Assembly: GCA_011109175.1 (NCBI GenBank)
Contig: RDEW01000008.1
Span: forward strand, 67,228 to 131,227
Reading direction: 5' to 3'
Length of the DNA stretch: 64,000 nt
DNA from: Dicyema japonicum
Taxonomy: Eukaryota > Dicyemida > Rhombozoa > Dicyemidae
Shown here: in pieces, positions 24,379 to 36,254 of the stretch
Layout: each line of letters starts with the position of its first letter
How positions within the stretch are numbered: the stretch's first letter is position 1
Translations under genes and position numbers: made by a program
Notes under the pieces: model-generated
The model's database searches: none
Told to the model about the DNA's origin: nothing
The model's input: only the letters and a program-made list of their open reading frames with translations

Positions 24379-24809
24379 TATATATTTTTTAATTATATTT
24401 ATTATTTTAGTTTCATGAATATTTATTATAACCTTTTTATGATTAACTTGACCCGCGTTCGTTGTGTTCACCAAATGGATTTAAATTCGTCTCAGTACAG
24501 ATTGGGTAGTGGTCCTCTCAACTTTACTCATCATTCATGGAAAGCTTATCTCAGTATTGAGAGATATGAGTAATATAGTCAAGGCTGACAAGATAACTGA
24601 AGTTGCATATGCTGAGAAGTGAACTTTATCCCCCATCAAAAGTTGGCACTCGAAGAATTACTCAGTGGAAGGTCATAATACGTAACCTAAAGTCGGAAGG
24701 GTCACAATACTTTCGTTAAACCGATCATTTTGTACAATGGAAGGACCTGGGGTGCATCAGAATCTGAACTGAGGACCCTTGAAGCATTCCTTTTGACAAC
24801 TCCACCGCT

Positions 24810-25600
24810 CTGTAACTCTGAAGGTAAAGTGAAATCAATATCGTCTGCAAAGTAAGAAGAGCATTATTTTCGGAGATCGGACATAAAAAGGTTGAATAGC
24901 GAGGAAGATAATGCAGATCCTAGTGGGACTCCATTAGTAATGAGACGGATTTTAGATCTCATGTATACACGTGCCCTCCATCCTTTAGGAGGTTTGTGAT
25001 CAAATGTTTAAGTTTCTTTGAGATCTCCGATTGAAAGATTTTCCTGGACAGTACCTGTCTCAAAACGGAGTCGAAAGCCTTGCAGATATCAAGCAAGCAG
25101 AGTTTTAGAATGCCTCGGCTTATTTTAAAATCCGTCCATAATGACGTTGGTCAATGATTTATGACATCCGAAAGGAGAGACACAACTCTGAATGACGGTG
25201 GATCATCTATTGGTCTTCCATGTTTCATTATGGCCGAATATGTGCATTTTTCCAAAGTGATGGTATCACATTTTGATTAATCGAAAAGTTGAAGATCGAC
25301 GTTAGGAAGGTATCTCCAAGATTCTTTAATAGAATGACTTGAATGTCATTAGGGAAGCGAGAGTATGTGGTTCTTGTGGAAAGTAGTGTATCCCCCATAT
25401 CCATCGTAGATTAGCAGGATCTGACACACTTTTCAGTTTTCTGCGTGAAAGAGAGGTCATCCGACATCCTGTGTTCTTTGGATGAGATTTTCCTGTAGAA
25501 GTTTATCAGGACGTTCACACCTCTTAGAACGTAATCCTCTCTAAGCAAAATCTCTCTCCCTTTTCCACGTTTCGAATAGCTTCACCACTTCTCCACAGTG
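24810..25600 (-). pseudogene. Jockey-like non-LTR reverse transcriptase fragment
   Basis: On the minus strand: CLLDICKAFDSVLRQVLSRK (motif A, about 25090-25030), NGVPLGSALSSSLFNLFMSD (motif B, about 24950-24890) and a FADD-type box (YFADDIDF, about 24850-24830). Stops and frame changes occur throughout. The 3' part is followed on the plus map by a SINE-like tRNA remnant at about 24770-24815 (minus strand GAGCGGTGGAGTTGTC). Confidence 0.7.
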
Positions 25601-25817
25601 CAATATCGATTAACTGTTGTAAGTACATGATTCCACTTACCCATTGGGTCCTGAGATCTTTGGCCTTTATTTATTCAAGCTCTGAGCCGGAATTTCATCG
25701 CAGGGTGCTCCGATTTAATTTTTTAGATGATTTTTTTATTTAATCAGGGTCATCTTCCCATGAACACTCTATGAATTCAATAAGCGTCAGCTTCTAAGAT
25801 TATGTGATAAAGTAGGT

Positions 25818-26380
25818 CAGTTGTGGCCAACCGGTCGATCGCGGCAGGTATTTTTTTGTCTTTAAATTATTATAAAAAATATTTATCAATAATAAAGTTA
25901 ATATTTTACACGTGGTTTGTTAAGAGTAAGTCGAACAATTAAAAAAATCTTTTTTTTTAGCTTTGAAAAATTTGTTTATTCGTCAAAATCTGCAACAATT
26001 GCATCATTGCGAGTGACTCACCTTGCAAAACACAAAGAACTTTTCACTGATGATAATATTTTAAAATCATATTTTTGGGAGGTGTTGATTAATTTTTTGA
26101 TGATATGAAAAATAAACAAAAAAATTACTAATTGCATTACAATCACGCAACTCTCAAAACAGTCCGTTGTCAGAAGGGCTGAAAACATTTCCGACAATCT
26201 TTTTTCTCAGCTAAAAAAGGATCTGCACGCATGTTCATGTATTTCTCTTCAGTTAGACGAATCAAACGATGCGATTGATATCGCGCAACAATGTGTATTT
26301 TTCCGTTTAATTTTCCATTTTTTGGAAATCGTTAAAATACAGCCGAATTTCATGGACAATCGATTGAAATAACGTCTTGA
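25818..26380 (+). mobile_element. hAT transposon relic (ZBED5/FAM200-like), left end and N-terminal transposase
   Basis: The left end CAGTTGTGGCCAACCGGTCG at 25818 is a hAT-type terminus. Downstream plus-strand fragments read IASLRVTHLAKHKELFTDD (about 26006-26062) and, in another frame, SVVRRAENISDNLFSQLKKD (about 26163-26222) then ISLQLDESNDAIDIAQQCVF (about 26240-26300). The LDES box corresponds to the first acidic catalytic residue of the hAT RNase-H fold in ZBED5/FAM200 relatives. The rest of the transposase is lost. Confidence 0.75.
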
Positions 26381-26918
26381 TTCATCTTCTTATTAATATT
26401 CGATTTTTAGTTAAACCTGTCGTTAGACACATTAAAACATATTCTGAACGTCTTGTAGTACTTTCGAGTTCTGTTAAGTGTTTAAACATATTCCGGTATA
26501 TTTTTCTAATTTTGAAAGTCATAAGGAATGTATTGAATTCAGATCCCTGCAAATGATGATCTCGTCGAAGGTTGCCAGTATTTATAGGCTTGGCAGAATA
26601 TAGCTCGTCGGACACGATCCAAGAGGTGGAACGTTAATAGTCACAAAGGCATAGTCTTCCTTTTGTTGTCAGGAGGGAATTGTTTTGGAAACCTCAGTAT
26701 CTCCAAAAATTTTTTTCACATCCAAAGAGATGTCTCAGGTTCTTGAATGAATAGAGTGAGTAGGCCTCCACCTCCTCTCTTACCGATCCATTCTATAGTC
26801 TTGTACCCAGGTAATGGAGGAGTGGGGTCATTCCGAATGAGTTTAGAATTTTAAATCATAGCCACGTAGACCTTCTTGTGAGACCAGTTCCATGATCTTC
26901 CCCTCAATCTTGTTAAAT

Positions 26919-27161
26919 TCAATTGAAGATCAGATAAGTGACTTTCCCGTCTGCGGGAATATGCGATCTTCCATGAGAGGCGTGATCCAGGCTGTCGAGA
27001 AATTGATCGAAATTTACGATATTTCCTGATGTTAAACGAAGCAGTTGAAAATGATAAATTGAGAATGCTGGAAATTCTCTGATGGTTTTTCCTTCATTAA
27101 AATGCCCAATAATCATTTTTTTACGAAATCTGATAAATGTTTTTTTCCGGGAACCGCACAT
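26919..27161 (-). CDS. uncharacterised ORF
   Basis: 80 codons open (MCGSRKKTFIRFRKKMIIGH ... YHFQLLRLTSGNIVNFDQFL ... HIPADGKVTYLIFN). Plausible coding composition, no family recognised, and no ultrashort intron is needed. Another unidentified open stretch is on the plus strand at 27708-27980 (VKLFDSKDLTANLLNGRRGM ... TTKLVEKYSPLLCTTGITS). Both are weak calls. Confidence 0.25.
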   Translation of the reverse strand: MCGSRKKTFIRFRKKMIIGHFNEGKTIREFPAFSIYHFQLLRLTSGNIVNFDQFLDSLDHASHGRSHIPADGKVTYLIFN

Positions 27162-28265
27162 AGCCTACATTTAGAATTCACGCCAAAAGTGAGCAATTTT
27201 TTGTGTCACGCTATTTTTTAATTTTGCTTTAAATTCGTTAAATAAAGCGAATATTTAATTTAAAAAATAAAATTAATAAATGAGCTCAAAGATTTTAATT
27301 TTATTAATTTTCAAATAAAAAGCATGAAAATATTGATGAGCAATTTTCATTGACCGGTACAAAAAGAAAATTGAAGTGAAGAGTATTTCAATTGTGTCGA
27401 TCTTTAATGAATTCTAATAAAAACTGAAAAATATGGTCCGTAGTGATGTGGAACAACATATCACTTATTGAGTTAAGGTCAAAAAATATTAATGAGATTT
27501 TGTGAATATATGGAGAATGTGTTTTTTTAATTTTTGTTTGACACTACGATGACATCAATGTGGACGGACAAGGAGGGCTGTAAATAAGGGATAAGATTAC
27601 TACTCTCAGCTAATTTTAATCTTTGCCTCTACCGCTTCAAGAGAAGTCTATTAACGACAACGTACCCTACAATGTTCAATTCTGAAAGTTACGTTAACTG
27701 ATGTTAAGTGACCTGTGTAAAGCTTTTCGACTCGAAGGATTTAACTGCGAATTTGCTCAATGGACGCAGAGGGATGATAATATCTGAAACTACCAAGTTG
27801 GTTGAAAAATATTCTCCTTTACTGTGTACCACGGGGATCACCTCTGTCATTCCAAACTGCGAAACACCATGGTTAAACTCGGAAGATATAATCTTGCATT
27901 TAGAGATGATCCCAGCCGTTAGACAGAGACTTAGTAACACATTTTATTGTTGGGTACACTTTTTTAGATACTTAACCTAAGAATATGAAATTGTAAAAAA
28001 CGGTGGGATATATTATAAAAATAATTTTATTATGTCCGTGTCTTATCAAGAATTGTTTTTCTCGGCTAAAATGCGTCGTTCTCGATCTTCCTTGGGAATT
28101 TAAACTCGAAGATAACTCGTTCGATGTGTGGGGACAAACAGAGACGGCCTTGTTCTAAGGAATCTGTGTATTCTGAATTTTCCATTGTGACGTCATCGAC
28201 ACTAAATAGCGCTTGGGGTTGGAGATAGCACTGGTGTCTACATCTGTTGTGGCATCGTCGAGATA

Positions 28266-28529
28266 CTAGAGATTTAGCTGTGCATCAAATGATCTCACAG
28301 CATCATCAATTTTCAGGAAAAAATAAGAGGGGTCTGAGCGGATCTCCTTGTTGGACCCCGGTTTTTGATTTAATAAATTCAAAGAATAAATTTTGTTAAT
28401 ACCTGTCAATCCTTCGATGCGCTGCGACATCAATTCTGAAGTTAAAACTTTCCAAGTGGTAACAAATAATTCACGTTTCCTAAACGCAGTTAGGTATATA
28501 AAATTATCTTTTATTCTAAAAACAACCAA
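28266..28529 (-). CDS. uncharacterised ORF, possible multi-exon gene
   Basis: MVVFRIKDNFIYLTAFRKRE ... TWKVLTSELMSQRIEGLTGI ... SDPSYFFLKIDDAVRSFDAQ to a stop at 28266-28268. Coding-like residues continue on the minus strand below (SNPKRYLVSMTSQWKIQNTQ, then SVCPHIERVIFEFKFPRKIE, to about 28075) after a gap, which suggests further exons. I recognise no family. Confidence 0.35.
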   Translation of the reverse strand: MVVFRIKDNFIYLTAFRKRELFVTTWKVLTSELMSQRIEGLTGINKIYSLNLLNQKPGSNKEIRSDPSYFFLKIDDAVRSFDAQLNL

Positions 28530-28665
28530 CTTAGTGAAGGTAATAAAAAGTGATCAACTATAAATTTTTGCTCCAATTCTTCCTCGTTCAGATCAATCAC
28601 CACTCCAAGTCCACCCTGCTGACATGAACTCTGCTTCAACTATCTACTTCATATCTGTCTTTAAT

Positions 28666-28959
28666 ATGGATACTCTCAAAGGTCCATTTCAACAAAAAGA
28701 TTGAGTATATGCACTTATTAGAGAAGCAATTGAAAAGCTCCCATATTTTAATAACATCGGAAATCACGCAATTCAAAAAATAATGATGGCTTTGACTCAA
28801 CCCTGCTACTATTGCTTTCGTTCTAATAAAATATTCTCACCTTTAACTGAAGCAATTTATGAAGATACAATATCTGAAGTAGGACGACTGGGTCCAGAAC
28901 TGCATGAGCTCAACGAATCAATTAACTTGAACTTTATTGCAAGATTGTGTAATTTGTGA
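28666..28959 (+). CDS. small gene with one 24-nt intron, N-terminus like the ZYG11 box/LRR region
   Basis: ATG at 28666 (MDTLK), then a 24-nt GT-AG intron at 28682-28705, then VYALIREAIEKLPYFNNIGN ... IQKIMMALTQPCYYCFRSNK ... TEAIYEDTISEVGRLGPELH, stop 28957-28959. 89 aa, in frame after splicing. The opening TLKVYALIREAIEKLP resembles the opening of the 24241 gene (PSLYALCINNIRTNF), so it may be a truncated paralogue of an LRR/VHL-box protein. That relation is inference. It may continue in exons I cannot find past 28959. Confidence 0.5.
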
Positions 28960-29094
28960 TATACGTCGTATTCAAAAACCTGGGAACGACCCAGAGTCAT
29001 ATCGATCGGCTCCATTGTTTTGCTCAATAACTATTTACTAAATTAAAATTATTCCAAAGACCAAGGGTAACTAAACTAACTCCTTGATCCTAAC

Positions 29095-29240
29095 TAGTTC
29101 CAGCATTCCAGAACTCGTCTCCAGGTAACGACATTGTCCCCCGGGGAAGAATAGTTGGATCCTCTTGATGCTGGCCAGGCATTTGGGGCCTCCTCAGTAA
29201 GGTAGATCCAATGACGCCATGCGGCCAATATTATTGGTCT
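29095..29240 (+). repeat. dispersed repeat family B
   Basis: CATTCCAGAACTCGTCTCC ... GGTAGATCCAATGACGCCAT matches 3495-3645. Same orientation, probably a non-autonomous retroelement. The interval 29240-29830 is otherwise unassigned. Confidence 0.55.
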
Positions 29241-29831
29241 CCATTAGTTACTAGTTATGGAGAGCCTTGTCCTTTTGAAAATAGAAAATGTTATATACCT
29301 TTCTAACATAGGTTCGAAGTAGAAAAATCAACATTTATTATCTTCTTTGACAGACAGCATACTTCTCTCTGGACATAGTAAATTATTTTTCGACATGTTT
29401 CTCGCTCAATCGAATCCATTATCGATTCTCATTCGGAAGATCTTCCAAATTTGAATGTCTGAAAGGCTCAAACTTTGGTCGGGTAAGTTCCTTAATCGTC
29501 GAAGGTGCTCTGCCTACCTAAATCGCCTACAATCTGTCTCGACTTCTACCTAATGGTGTAGTCTAAGAATCTTAATCTGTCCCATTATTATTCAAGTGAT
29601 TATTTGAAGACCTTCCAATACCAGGAGTTAAAATAACATTTAAAAATTTTTCCCAATTAATCTTTAAATAAAAATAAAATTTTTCGCTTTTTGAATGAAA
29701 AAGATACCGATCTCTCAAAACAAAACTTAGAGATTGTTAATGACTTGAGTAGATAGACTGCTCTTATCAACCCGACCGCCCAGACGCGATGACATAACAA
29801 AAATAACTAATCATTGGAATAAACAAATTAA

Positions 29832-30627
29832 TTAAGACAATAATATAATATTTCCCCTCTTATCCCACATAGTCTCAATAAAATATGAAAATTAGCCAGT
29901 TGATAACCAAACTGTTTCTAAACGTTAAACTCACAAATTACCAATACTTTGGCCTTTTCTGGGGTTAAAACGTCCCCCACTGAGCACAAATGGTAATCAG
30001 CAAGCAATACAACCTTACCTGAAAATTAACACAAGCATAACCATTCTCTAATGAAGTGGGGAGACCCAATGTCCTCAAGTAGGGCTCAATCGAGTGAGGA
30101 AACCTATCCAGTACTCCTGACTCCAAATCTACGTCCACCGTGGACTTGAAACCGGCACAGGCATATGTAGGGACCATTACTTTGGCAAAATATCTATAAT
30201 AAGTACCACAGTTACTTTATAATGTCTTCCTTAGTCTGATTAGTGAACAACAGCCCTCGACCACCTGAGATTAGAGATGAGATCTTGTGCAGTCCAGGAA
30301 ACAGTTCCTCTTCCGGATTGGTCCCTAATGCCTTCGCCATGACTTTTTTCTTCCCAAAAAAGATTCTGAAGTGATTATAAACACAACCTCGAATCAGTTA
30401 AACCCACTCTGACATCTCTCATTGCTGAGTTTAAGAAGTTGTGCGCTGAAAAGACAAACAGATGGTCATATTTAATGATGGCATCGCGAATCCACAATTA
30501 GGTTAAAGATTATACGTTTTCTATTAGGTCCTGTTTGTGTTTAGCTCCTTTCTTTTGTGTTTGCGTTAAATTGACTTGTTTTTAGTCGCTAATAGATACC
30601 TTTAATCTTCCTCTTTGATTTTGGCAT
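29832..30627 (-). CDS. MRTO4: MRTO4, ribosome assembly factor (P0-like), six ultrashort introns
   Basis: MRTO4/Mrt4 is a nucleolar relative of P0 that holds the P-stalk site on pre-60S particles. ATG 30627 gives MPKSKRKIK, matching the MPKSKR start of the family. Introns: 30575-30599 (25 nt), 30495-30515 (21, GT...TG), 30366-30387 (22), 30194-30215 (22), 30019-30041 (23), 29918-29941 (24). The spliced frame gives VNLTQTQKKGAKHKQDLIEN, WIRDAIIKYDHLFVFSAHNF, RIFFGKKKVMAKALGTNPEE, SLISGGRGLLFTNQTKEDII, DRFPHSIEPYLRTLGLPTSL, VLLADYHLCSVGDVLTPEKA, KVLKQFGYQLANF, a close fit to the human protein. Near the end (about 29880) a TTTT run seems one base short before IETMWDKRGN. The second intron has a non-AG 3' end. 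Confidence 0.92.
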
Positions 30628-30779
30628 GAAGTAGAAGGAAACACGTGAAATTTAAATAATTTTATATTAATAAATTTTAATTTTTTAATAAAAATAAATT
30701 TTAATTAATTTTACTACATTAATTTAATTTTACATTTTTATTTACTAAAATAATTTTGAGTGATGCCACTGCGTGCTTG

Positions 30780-31262
30780 TGTTGGATCGATGGATGATTA
30801 TCGGGCCAAGCTGAGAGTCTTATTGAAATTCGCCGGGCCTCCTTGACGAAAACAGCTTGAGGATCGGGGTGTCACTGCGCCTAGGATTGGACATGTGCCA
30901 GAGACACAAATGCTGTTGCGGCGGGGACGTTGATAAGAAAGGATTACATCCACTCTCTTGCCGACTGAGTGCTGGTCGAGCCCCACGTTACGCAGCCCTC
31001 AATGACATCATCTTTCGAGCCCTCAAGGCTGCGGGATTTCCGGCCCAATTGGAATCATTGGGCTTAGACAGAGGCGACGGGAAGAAGCCGGATGGAATGA
31101 AGTTATTCTCATACTCCTACGGAAAATCACTTGTCTCGGACGCAAAGTGTGTGGACACCTTCTCAGGAGCCAGATTGCTGACGGCGAAGCAGCCGACCAG
31201 GCGGAGGTCAAGAAGATCCATAAGTACGAGTCCATTACCATTTCGCCCCCATTGCTAAGAGA
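30780..31262 (+). pseudogene. RLE domain fragment of an R2/NeSL-like retrotransposon
   Basis: GVSLRLGLDMCQRHKCCCGG ... GLHPLSCRLSAGRAPRYAAL carries the Cys/His finger; GKKPDGMKLFSYSYGKSLVS then DAKCVDTFSG is the PD-(D/E)XK core. It is the same family as 6290-6794 but clearly diverged. A frame change near 31190 passes to ADQAEVKKIHKYESIT. The RT part is absent. Confidence 0.75.
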
Positions 31263-31600
31263 CAACTGGAACTGTAGGCGCAAAGACGGAAGAAATACAA
31301 TTTTCGTTGATTGAAAAGTTATTTTTTGGGAAGGCCATGATTGCATAGAGGCCTATGTTTTTCAGAACTATTGCAGGGATTCCGTCCGGACCACAGGAAT
31401 AAGTCGACTTTTGACCCTTGACCATATTCTGTACGTTCTCCACAGAGAGGACAATCGGGGAGGTGGCTCTTTTAGGTTTGAGGACTAGGATGGATGGACC
31501 TTCGAATTTCTTGTGTGGGATAAAACTCGTGGAGAAGTAGTACTTCATAAGTTTGTTTAGGAAGATCTTGTTCTCATTTTAATCACGTGTGGCCGGGTTG
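31255..31600 (-). pseudogene. Jockey/CR1-like RT N-terminal fragment
   Basis: Minus strand: KPKRATSPIVLSVENVQNMV then KGQKSTYSCGPDGIPAIVLK, the fingers region (K-S-x-GPDGIPxxVLK) that precedes RT motif 1 in Jockey and CR1 elements. It breaks off at about 31255 where it abuts the plus-strand RLE fragment. Confidence 0.65.
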
Positions 31601-31914
31601 TCAGCGTTACTAAAGCTTCTAAGTGTTTTACACATTGTTGAAAGAAAGTTCTGTTTGTTTAATTGTTTAAATTAGGTTTTTTCCAAACTTTCTCTTGTTT
31701 CTTTTTTGCATTGTTCCTGATCTCTCGTTCTAATGTACGAATTCTCAATCTTGTTTCCCAGGATTGTTTTTGGAGGCTTTTTAAGTAATTTCTTTCTTTT
31801 ATAAGTGGATCGGCTCTGGGGGAAGAATAATCCAACAATAGAAATTATTAATATTAATTTTATATTTTAAGTAATAAAAATTAAGAAATATTTAAATTAA
31901 AACGTGGCTTTAAG

Positions 31915-32435
31915 TGTGTCGGTTTTTATCTAGCATTACAAGCCCCCTCGGCTCTGCCAGAGGATTATCCAATGCTGACATTAATGGTAGCTGATTTAAT
32001 CATGCTATAACATTCATTACAATACAAATTACTCAAAATTAGTAAATTAATAAGGCTAAAATTAATTTTTTCCGTAATTTCAGCAGTTTTTTCAAAGACA
32101 GTGATTCTACAGCAGAAAATGGTTCCTTAATCTATAAAGAGGTTATGAATTCGAGCATATATAGAATATTGAAAGTGCCAAATCAGAGATCTAAAGTTAG
32201 GTTATTAGTAAATCGATACCACCCAGAGGGATTTTGAGATGAAGCTCTTTGTGCCGTTGGAGAACTGATATTTGATTTGCTATGAAGGATATAGAAACTT
32301 TCTCCACGAGGATATTGTCCACATCAAAAGTCTGGAAGCTTGACGCAGCCAGACTTCTACATGTAAGGTAACTAACATACTATTAATGAATCGAAAAAAT
32401 AGCGATCTTATCTAAATTGCTTAATTTTAAGGATT
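31915..32435 (+). repeat. dispersed repeat, inverted copy at 51875-52900
   Basis: From CATTACAAGCCCCCTCGGCTC (about 31935) through AATGGTAGCTGATTTAATCA, GCAGAAAATGGTTCCTTAAT, AGGGATTTTGAGATGAAGCT to TAGCGATCTTATCTAAATTG (about 32415), the sequence matches the reverse complement of 51880-52880. The other copy is split by a SINE. It contains no intact ORF. It directly precedes the hAT dimerisation fragment and may belong to the same transposon. Confidence 0.8.
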
Positions 32436-32757
32436 CGAGGAAGCTTTAAGAGTTTTGGTTCAGTTTTCAACGACTTATCTCTGTGAAAATGGATTTTCTG
32501 CATTAACAAGTATAAAGCATAAAAAACGCGCGAACCTAATGTATGTGGAACAACACCTTAGTTTATCCCTGTTAAGGACAAGGCCAAATATTACAGAGCT
32601 ATGTAAGAGACATCAGCCTCAACCATCTCACTAACTAGCATTTTATTTTTTTATATTAGTAAAATACTGATAATTGTTACAAACTATATAAGGGTTCCGT
32701 ATAAAATAAAAAATGTAGATAGGGATTTCGTTCTCTCAAAAAGGTTGGGAACCACTG
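32431..32757 (+). mobile_element. hAT transposase C-terminal dimerisation domain and right TIR
   Basis: The plus frame reads EEALRVLVQFSTTYLCENGF then SALTSIKHKKRANLMYVEQH, LSLLRTRPNITELCKRHQPQ PSH stop (to about 32634), the C-terminal hAT dimerisation domain of ZBED5/SCAND3/FAM200-type transposases. GGTTGGGAACCACTG at 32743-32757 is a hAT right end. Upstream catalytic regions are lost or replaced by the repeat at 31915-32435. Confidence 0.85.
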
Positions 32758-34152
32758 CTATAGATTAACCTGAGTGTACTGAAGTCTACCTCTAGTCATT
32801 AATGCATCCCTAAAAACAACACACGAAGCCATCAACTTTTAAAAATGTCTTCCTATTTCAAATCTCCAGGTTTCCAATGCATCTTAAGGCGAGAATGAGT
32901 TATATCAATCCTGAGGACATAATAGAAATTATCTTAATTTCGGTACATCAACTGATCGACCATTCAATACGTTAAAAAGAGACTTTTATTTCCAGCTCTC
33001 TTGATATCCGATTTTTGCTTATGATTTGTATAAAAATGCTCTCAATCAACTCGTTTCGGTTATCGATACTTTTTTATGAATTATCGAACATAGGGCGTAA
33101 AAAATTAGTGAGCTGTATTCAAGATCCAAAAATTTCAGCAGCGTGTGGCTTGAAGAAGAATTGTCTTCAGTTATTAAAATGATTAAAAATAAAAATTATT
33201 AAGCCGATATCAGTTTTCCAAGAAGTTTTGATAATTTGCTGGTTAGGTAGATCTGCCTGTATGAAGCAGGTTCTTCCTCCAGTTTTCCAACTTTCAAAAC
33301 GGGTTCGATAAAAAAGTTCTTCCAAATCTTGGAAATAATATTGTAGTTATAGACAGTTAAATATTTGCGTCACTATGCAAATATAGCAAATTGCATAGTG
33401 ATTTAGGTGTTTTGGATGAATTGAAGATAGTTCTTTAATCTGGCGAAACCTCTGAGATCTGCTTGTCTGAGAATAGTCTTTGGTAAGGTTACTTCTTCGG
33501 TTTATGGGCACGTACTTTGATATCCAGGTGTTTCGAGGGTGTCTTGAAGATGATCGTAGTGTAATGTTTCATAAGTAGGTTAGGGTGTATATGACAAATG
33601 TGTTCTGGATAAGTATTACCGGTTCCATTTGCATCTTCCAACTCCGATTTAAATTATTTTAGTGTTTTCCAGAATTGATGGGATGAACTTTTCCCGTTGA
33701 GGCGATTGACCAGATGACGCCATCTTTTAGTCTGGTGGTCTTTTATGCTCTAGTTGATACTTTTATTTAGTTGTCTGATGGTTTTCAAGGATTTAAAGTA
33801 AGTCGGATGACATCTTTTCATAAGGTTCCTTTGTTTTATGAATGTAAGTGTCCGGGAATTGAGGGTAGGTATAAAATTCGTGAATATAAACTTATACTAA
33901 AAAATAACTGACAAAGTGTTGTGAAGGTTATATTGGAAAAAAATTTTCTAATCTATGCTCAAGTGTAAGCGCAGGCATATCGACGCTATGGACGGTGAAA
34001 TATTGAATTAATAGGTTAATAAGCACAAATTCCGTAAATTTATGTGATAATTCTGATGTACAATTCCATTATTTTCACAGCAATATTGTTCTACAATGAT
34101 CGAGGAATGCAACAATCTAAGAAACATTGATGATACGCTGTAATATTTAAAA

Positions 34153-34365
34153 TTATTTATTATCACAGAAATTGGAAAAACTGTCAATTCGGCAGAAATC
34201 CTGAACGTAGCTACTTTTCAGAGATAACAACTCTTTCTGTTCAAAACATATTTTTACTTCCCGGAGATATTTTATCATTTGATAAAATGATTGTTTATCA
34301 ATTGTATTAAAATATAAATTATTTATAGTTATTTCAGAGATGATCATAGTTTTGAACCTATTCAT
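34153..34365 (-). CDS. uncharacterised Leu/Ile-rich ORF
   Basis: MNRFKTMIISEITINNLYFN ... YQMIKYLREVKICFEQKELL ... QDFCRIDSFSNFCDNK, stop 34153-34155. Spacing of Leu/Ile with Asn hints at LRR units, but the stretch is too short to call. The surrounding 33000-34150 and 34380-35480 are very A+T-rich with nothing else supportable. Confidence 0.25.
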   Translation of the reverse strand: MNRFKTMIISEITINNLYFNTIDKQSFYQMIKYLREVKICFEQKELLSLKSSYVQDFCRIDSFSNFCDNK

Positions 34366-35499
34366 TCTAATACCTTTCCAATTAGTATTACAACATTGTT
34401 TTACATATTTTAAATTGATAGAGCCTTGAAATTTTGTTACGGACTGATATTTATTGATATTGATTTTGCAGAAACACTAATAAATCTTCTCATTATGTAA
34501 GTTGTATTATTAATTTATAGTATTTTTCCTACTGATACAATTATACAATCTTTTGTGGTAGCTGTTTCTAATCATGTTGAATTAAACGAGTACTTTTTAA
34601 TAATGAATTAGTATTCTTGTATTATGTATTGATCCAATGAACAACCCACAAGCGTATAAAATTATATTTAGTTTAGATATAATCCTAATATAGGGGATTC
34701 TATATATTTAAAAAATAATATAATGTAATTGTTTGATATTAATATAATTAGGACAAACGGCAAATCAGCAAATCGTATATGTAATTATAAATATTATTTC
34801 AGGGTGCAGTGCAATAAGAGACTCAAACAATGTGCTTGGCATGTGTAGCAAGCGTAATTAATTAATGCTAACATGACTATGGAATATAGGGATTTTCTTT
34901 AGAAATAAGATTTGGTTAATTTATTCAAATTAATTTATTTATTCAATTTTATTACGTGTTTTGAATAATATATTTATTTTTTATTGCTTTTAATATTAAT
35001 AACAAAATATAATATGGAGGCTTGGAAAAGGTTAAATGATAATTAATAAATCTTGAGTTACTTCAGATGCTTCATGAATATTTCAAAATGACTTGACGTT
35101 AATGAATAATTATAGAAAAGTTATCCAATTATTTAGGTTATCGATAAGTGGTGAAAAATATGGACATTTATGTCTAAACAACGTAAAAATTTCAATAAAA
35201 GCTAATTCGCCCTGTAATGTTTTTATTGTCTAATAAACTCTACAGAAAGATGTCAAAAGCCAATTAAGTGCTCCAATTAGCTAGATTTTTTATTCTCATA
35301 ACGTTTTCCTCCCATTAGTCATATTTATAAAGATCAGTTGCACAATATAAACCTCAATCGATGTTCTACACCGATGCCTCTGGAGAAAAATGCAAAAGTG
35401 GAAAGAGCATCGATTGTAGATGAATGGTGTTTAGTTAAATTAGTTAAATGCACTCCTGCGTTTTTCATTTAATTTATTGATCTCAGAACCACAAGAGAA

Positions 35500-35740
35500 T
35501 TTATTTTTTAAATGTTGTCCACTCTGATTCTCTGGAAAGAACCATTATGCTGAGCAATATTACTGGGAAGAGAAGACCTGGCCGACCGAGGACTCGGTGG
35601 CTATCCACGGTGGAAGACGTCACGGGGATGCCTATATCAAGGCTACTCCAAATTGCAACGGATCGGGGAGAGTGGAGAAACTCGTTCATGAGATCTCCAA
35701 GAATTGGACACGACTTAATTGGACAACATAACATAGAACC
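35500..35740 (+). pseudogene. RTE/BovB-like retrotransposon 3' fragment
   Basis: DSLERTIMLSNITGKRRPGR then PRTRWLSTVEDVTGMPISRL is the characteristic C-terminal tail of RTE/BovB-type proteins. It is nearly identical in nucleotides to 44636-44830 and 47945-48160. Strong 5' truncation is typical of target-primed insertion. Confidence 0.8.
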
Positions 35741-36254
35741 ACAAGAAAAAAATCAGAGTTATTGTCTACATTAAGTGATTCTGATATTTATTTTGGAATT
35801 CTAGATTAATCTGCACTTTGGCCTGCTAAGAGGATCATTCAAAGAACTTATGCTCTTCACCAACACAATTGAGGCAAACAATGTTGTTTCGTTGGGGCTC
35901 ATGAGTATCAAACAGAATTGTGTGAGAAGAGATGAGGTGTTGCCTAATCTCAGTCGAAATCACATATACTAGAAGGAGGACAAGTTTGAAGACTTGATCT
36001 GGAGGTAACAGCTAACGTGACCAGGAAGACTTTCTCACATTTGAAGCTTTCAGATTCCGCGACACCTCCGCTTGTCCTCGATTGGGAGACACCTAAGGAT
36101 CCCGATAGACTACGGAATTGCCTTGGATCAGTTAGCATGACTGTTCTTACTTCATAAATAAAATCCGTAAGTACGAATCACTCAGGGATAACTACCACTT
36201 CATTCCTATTTTTTTAGAACAAATAATTAATTATTTAAACGCAAAAACTAACAG

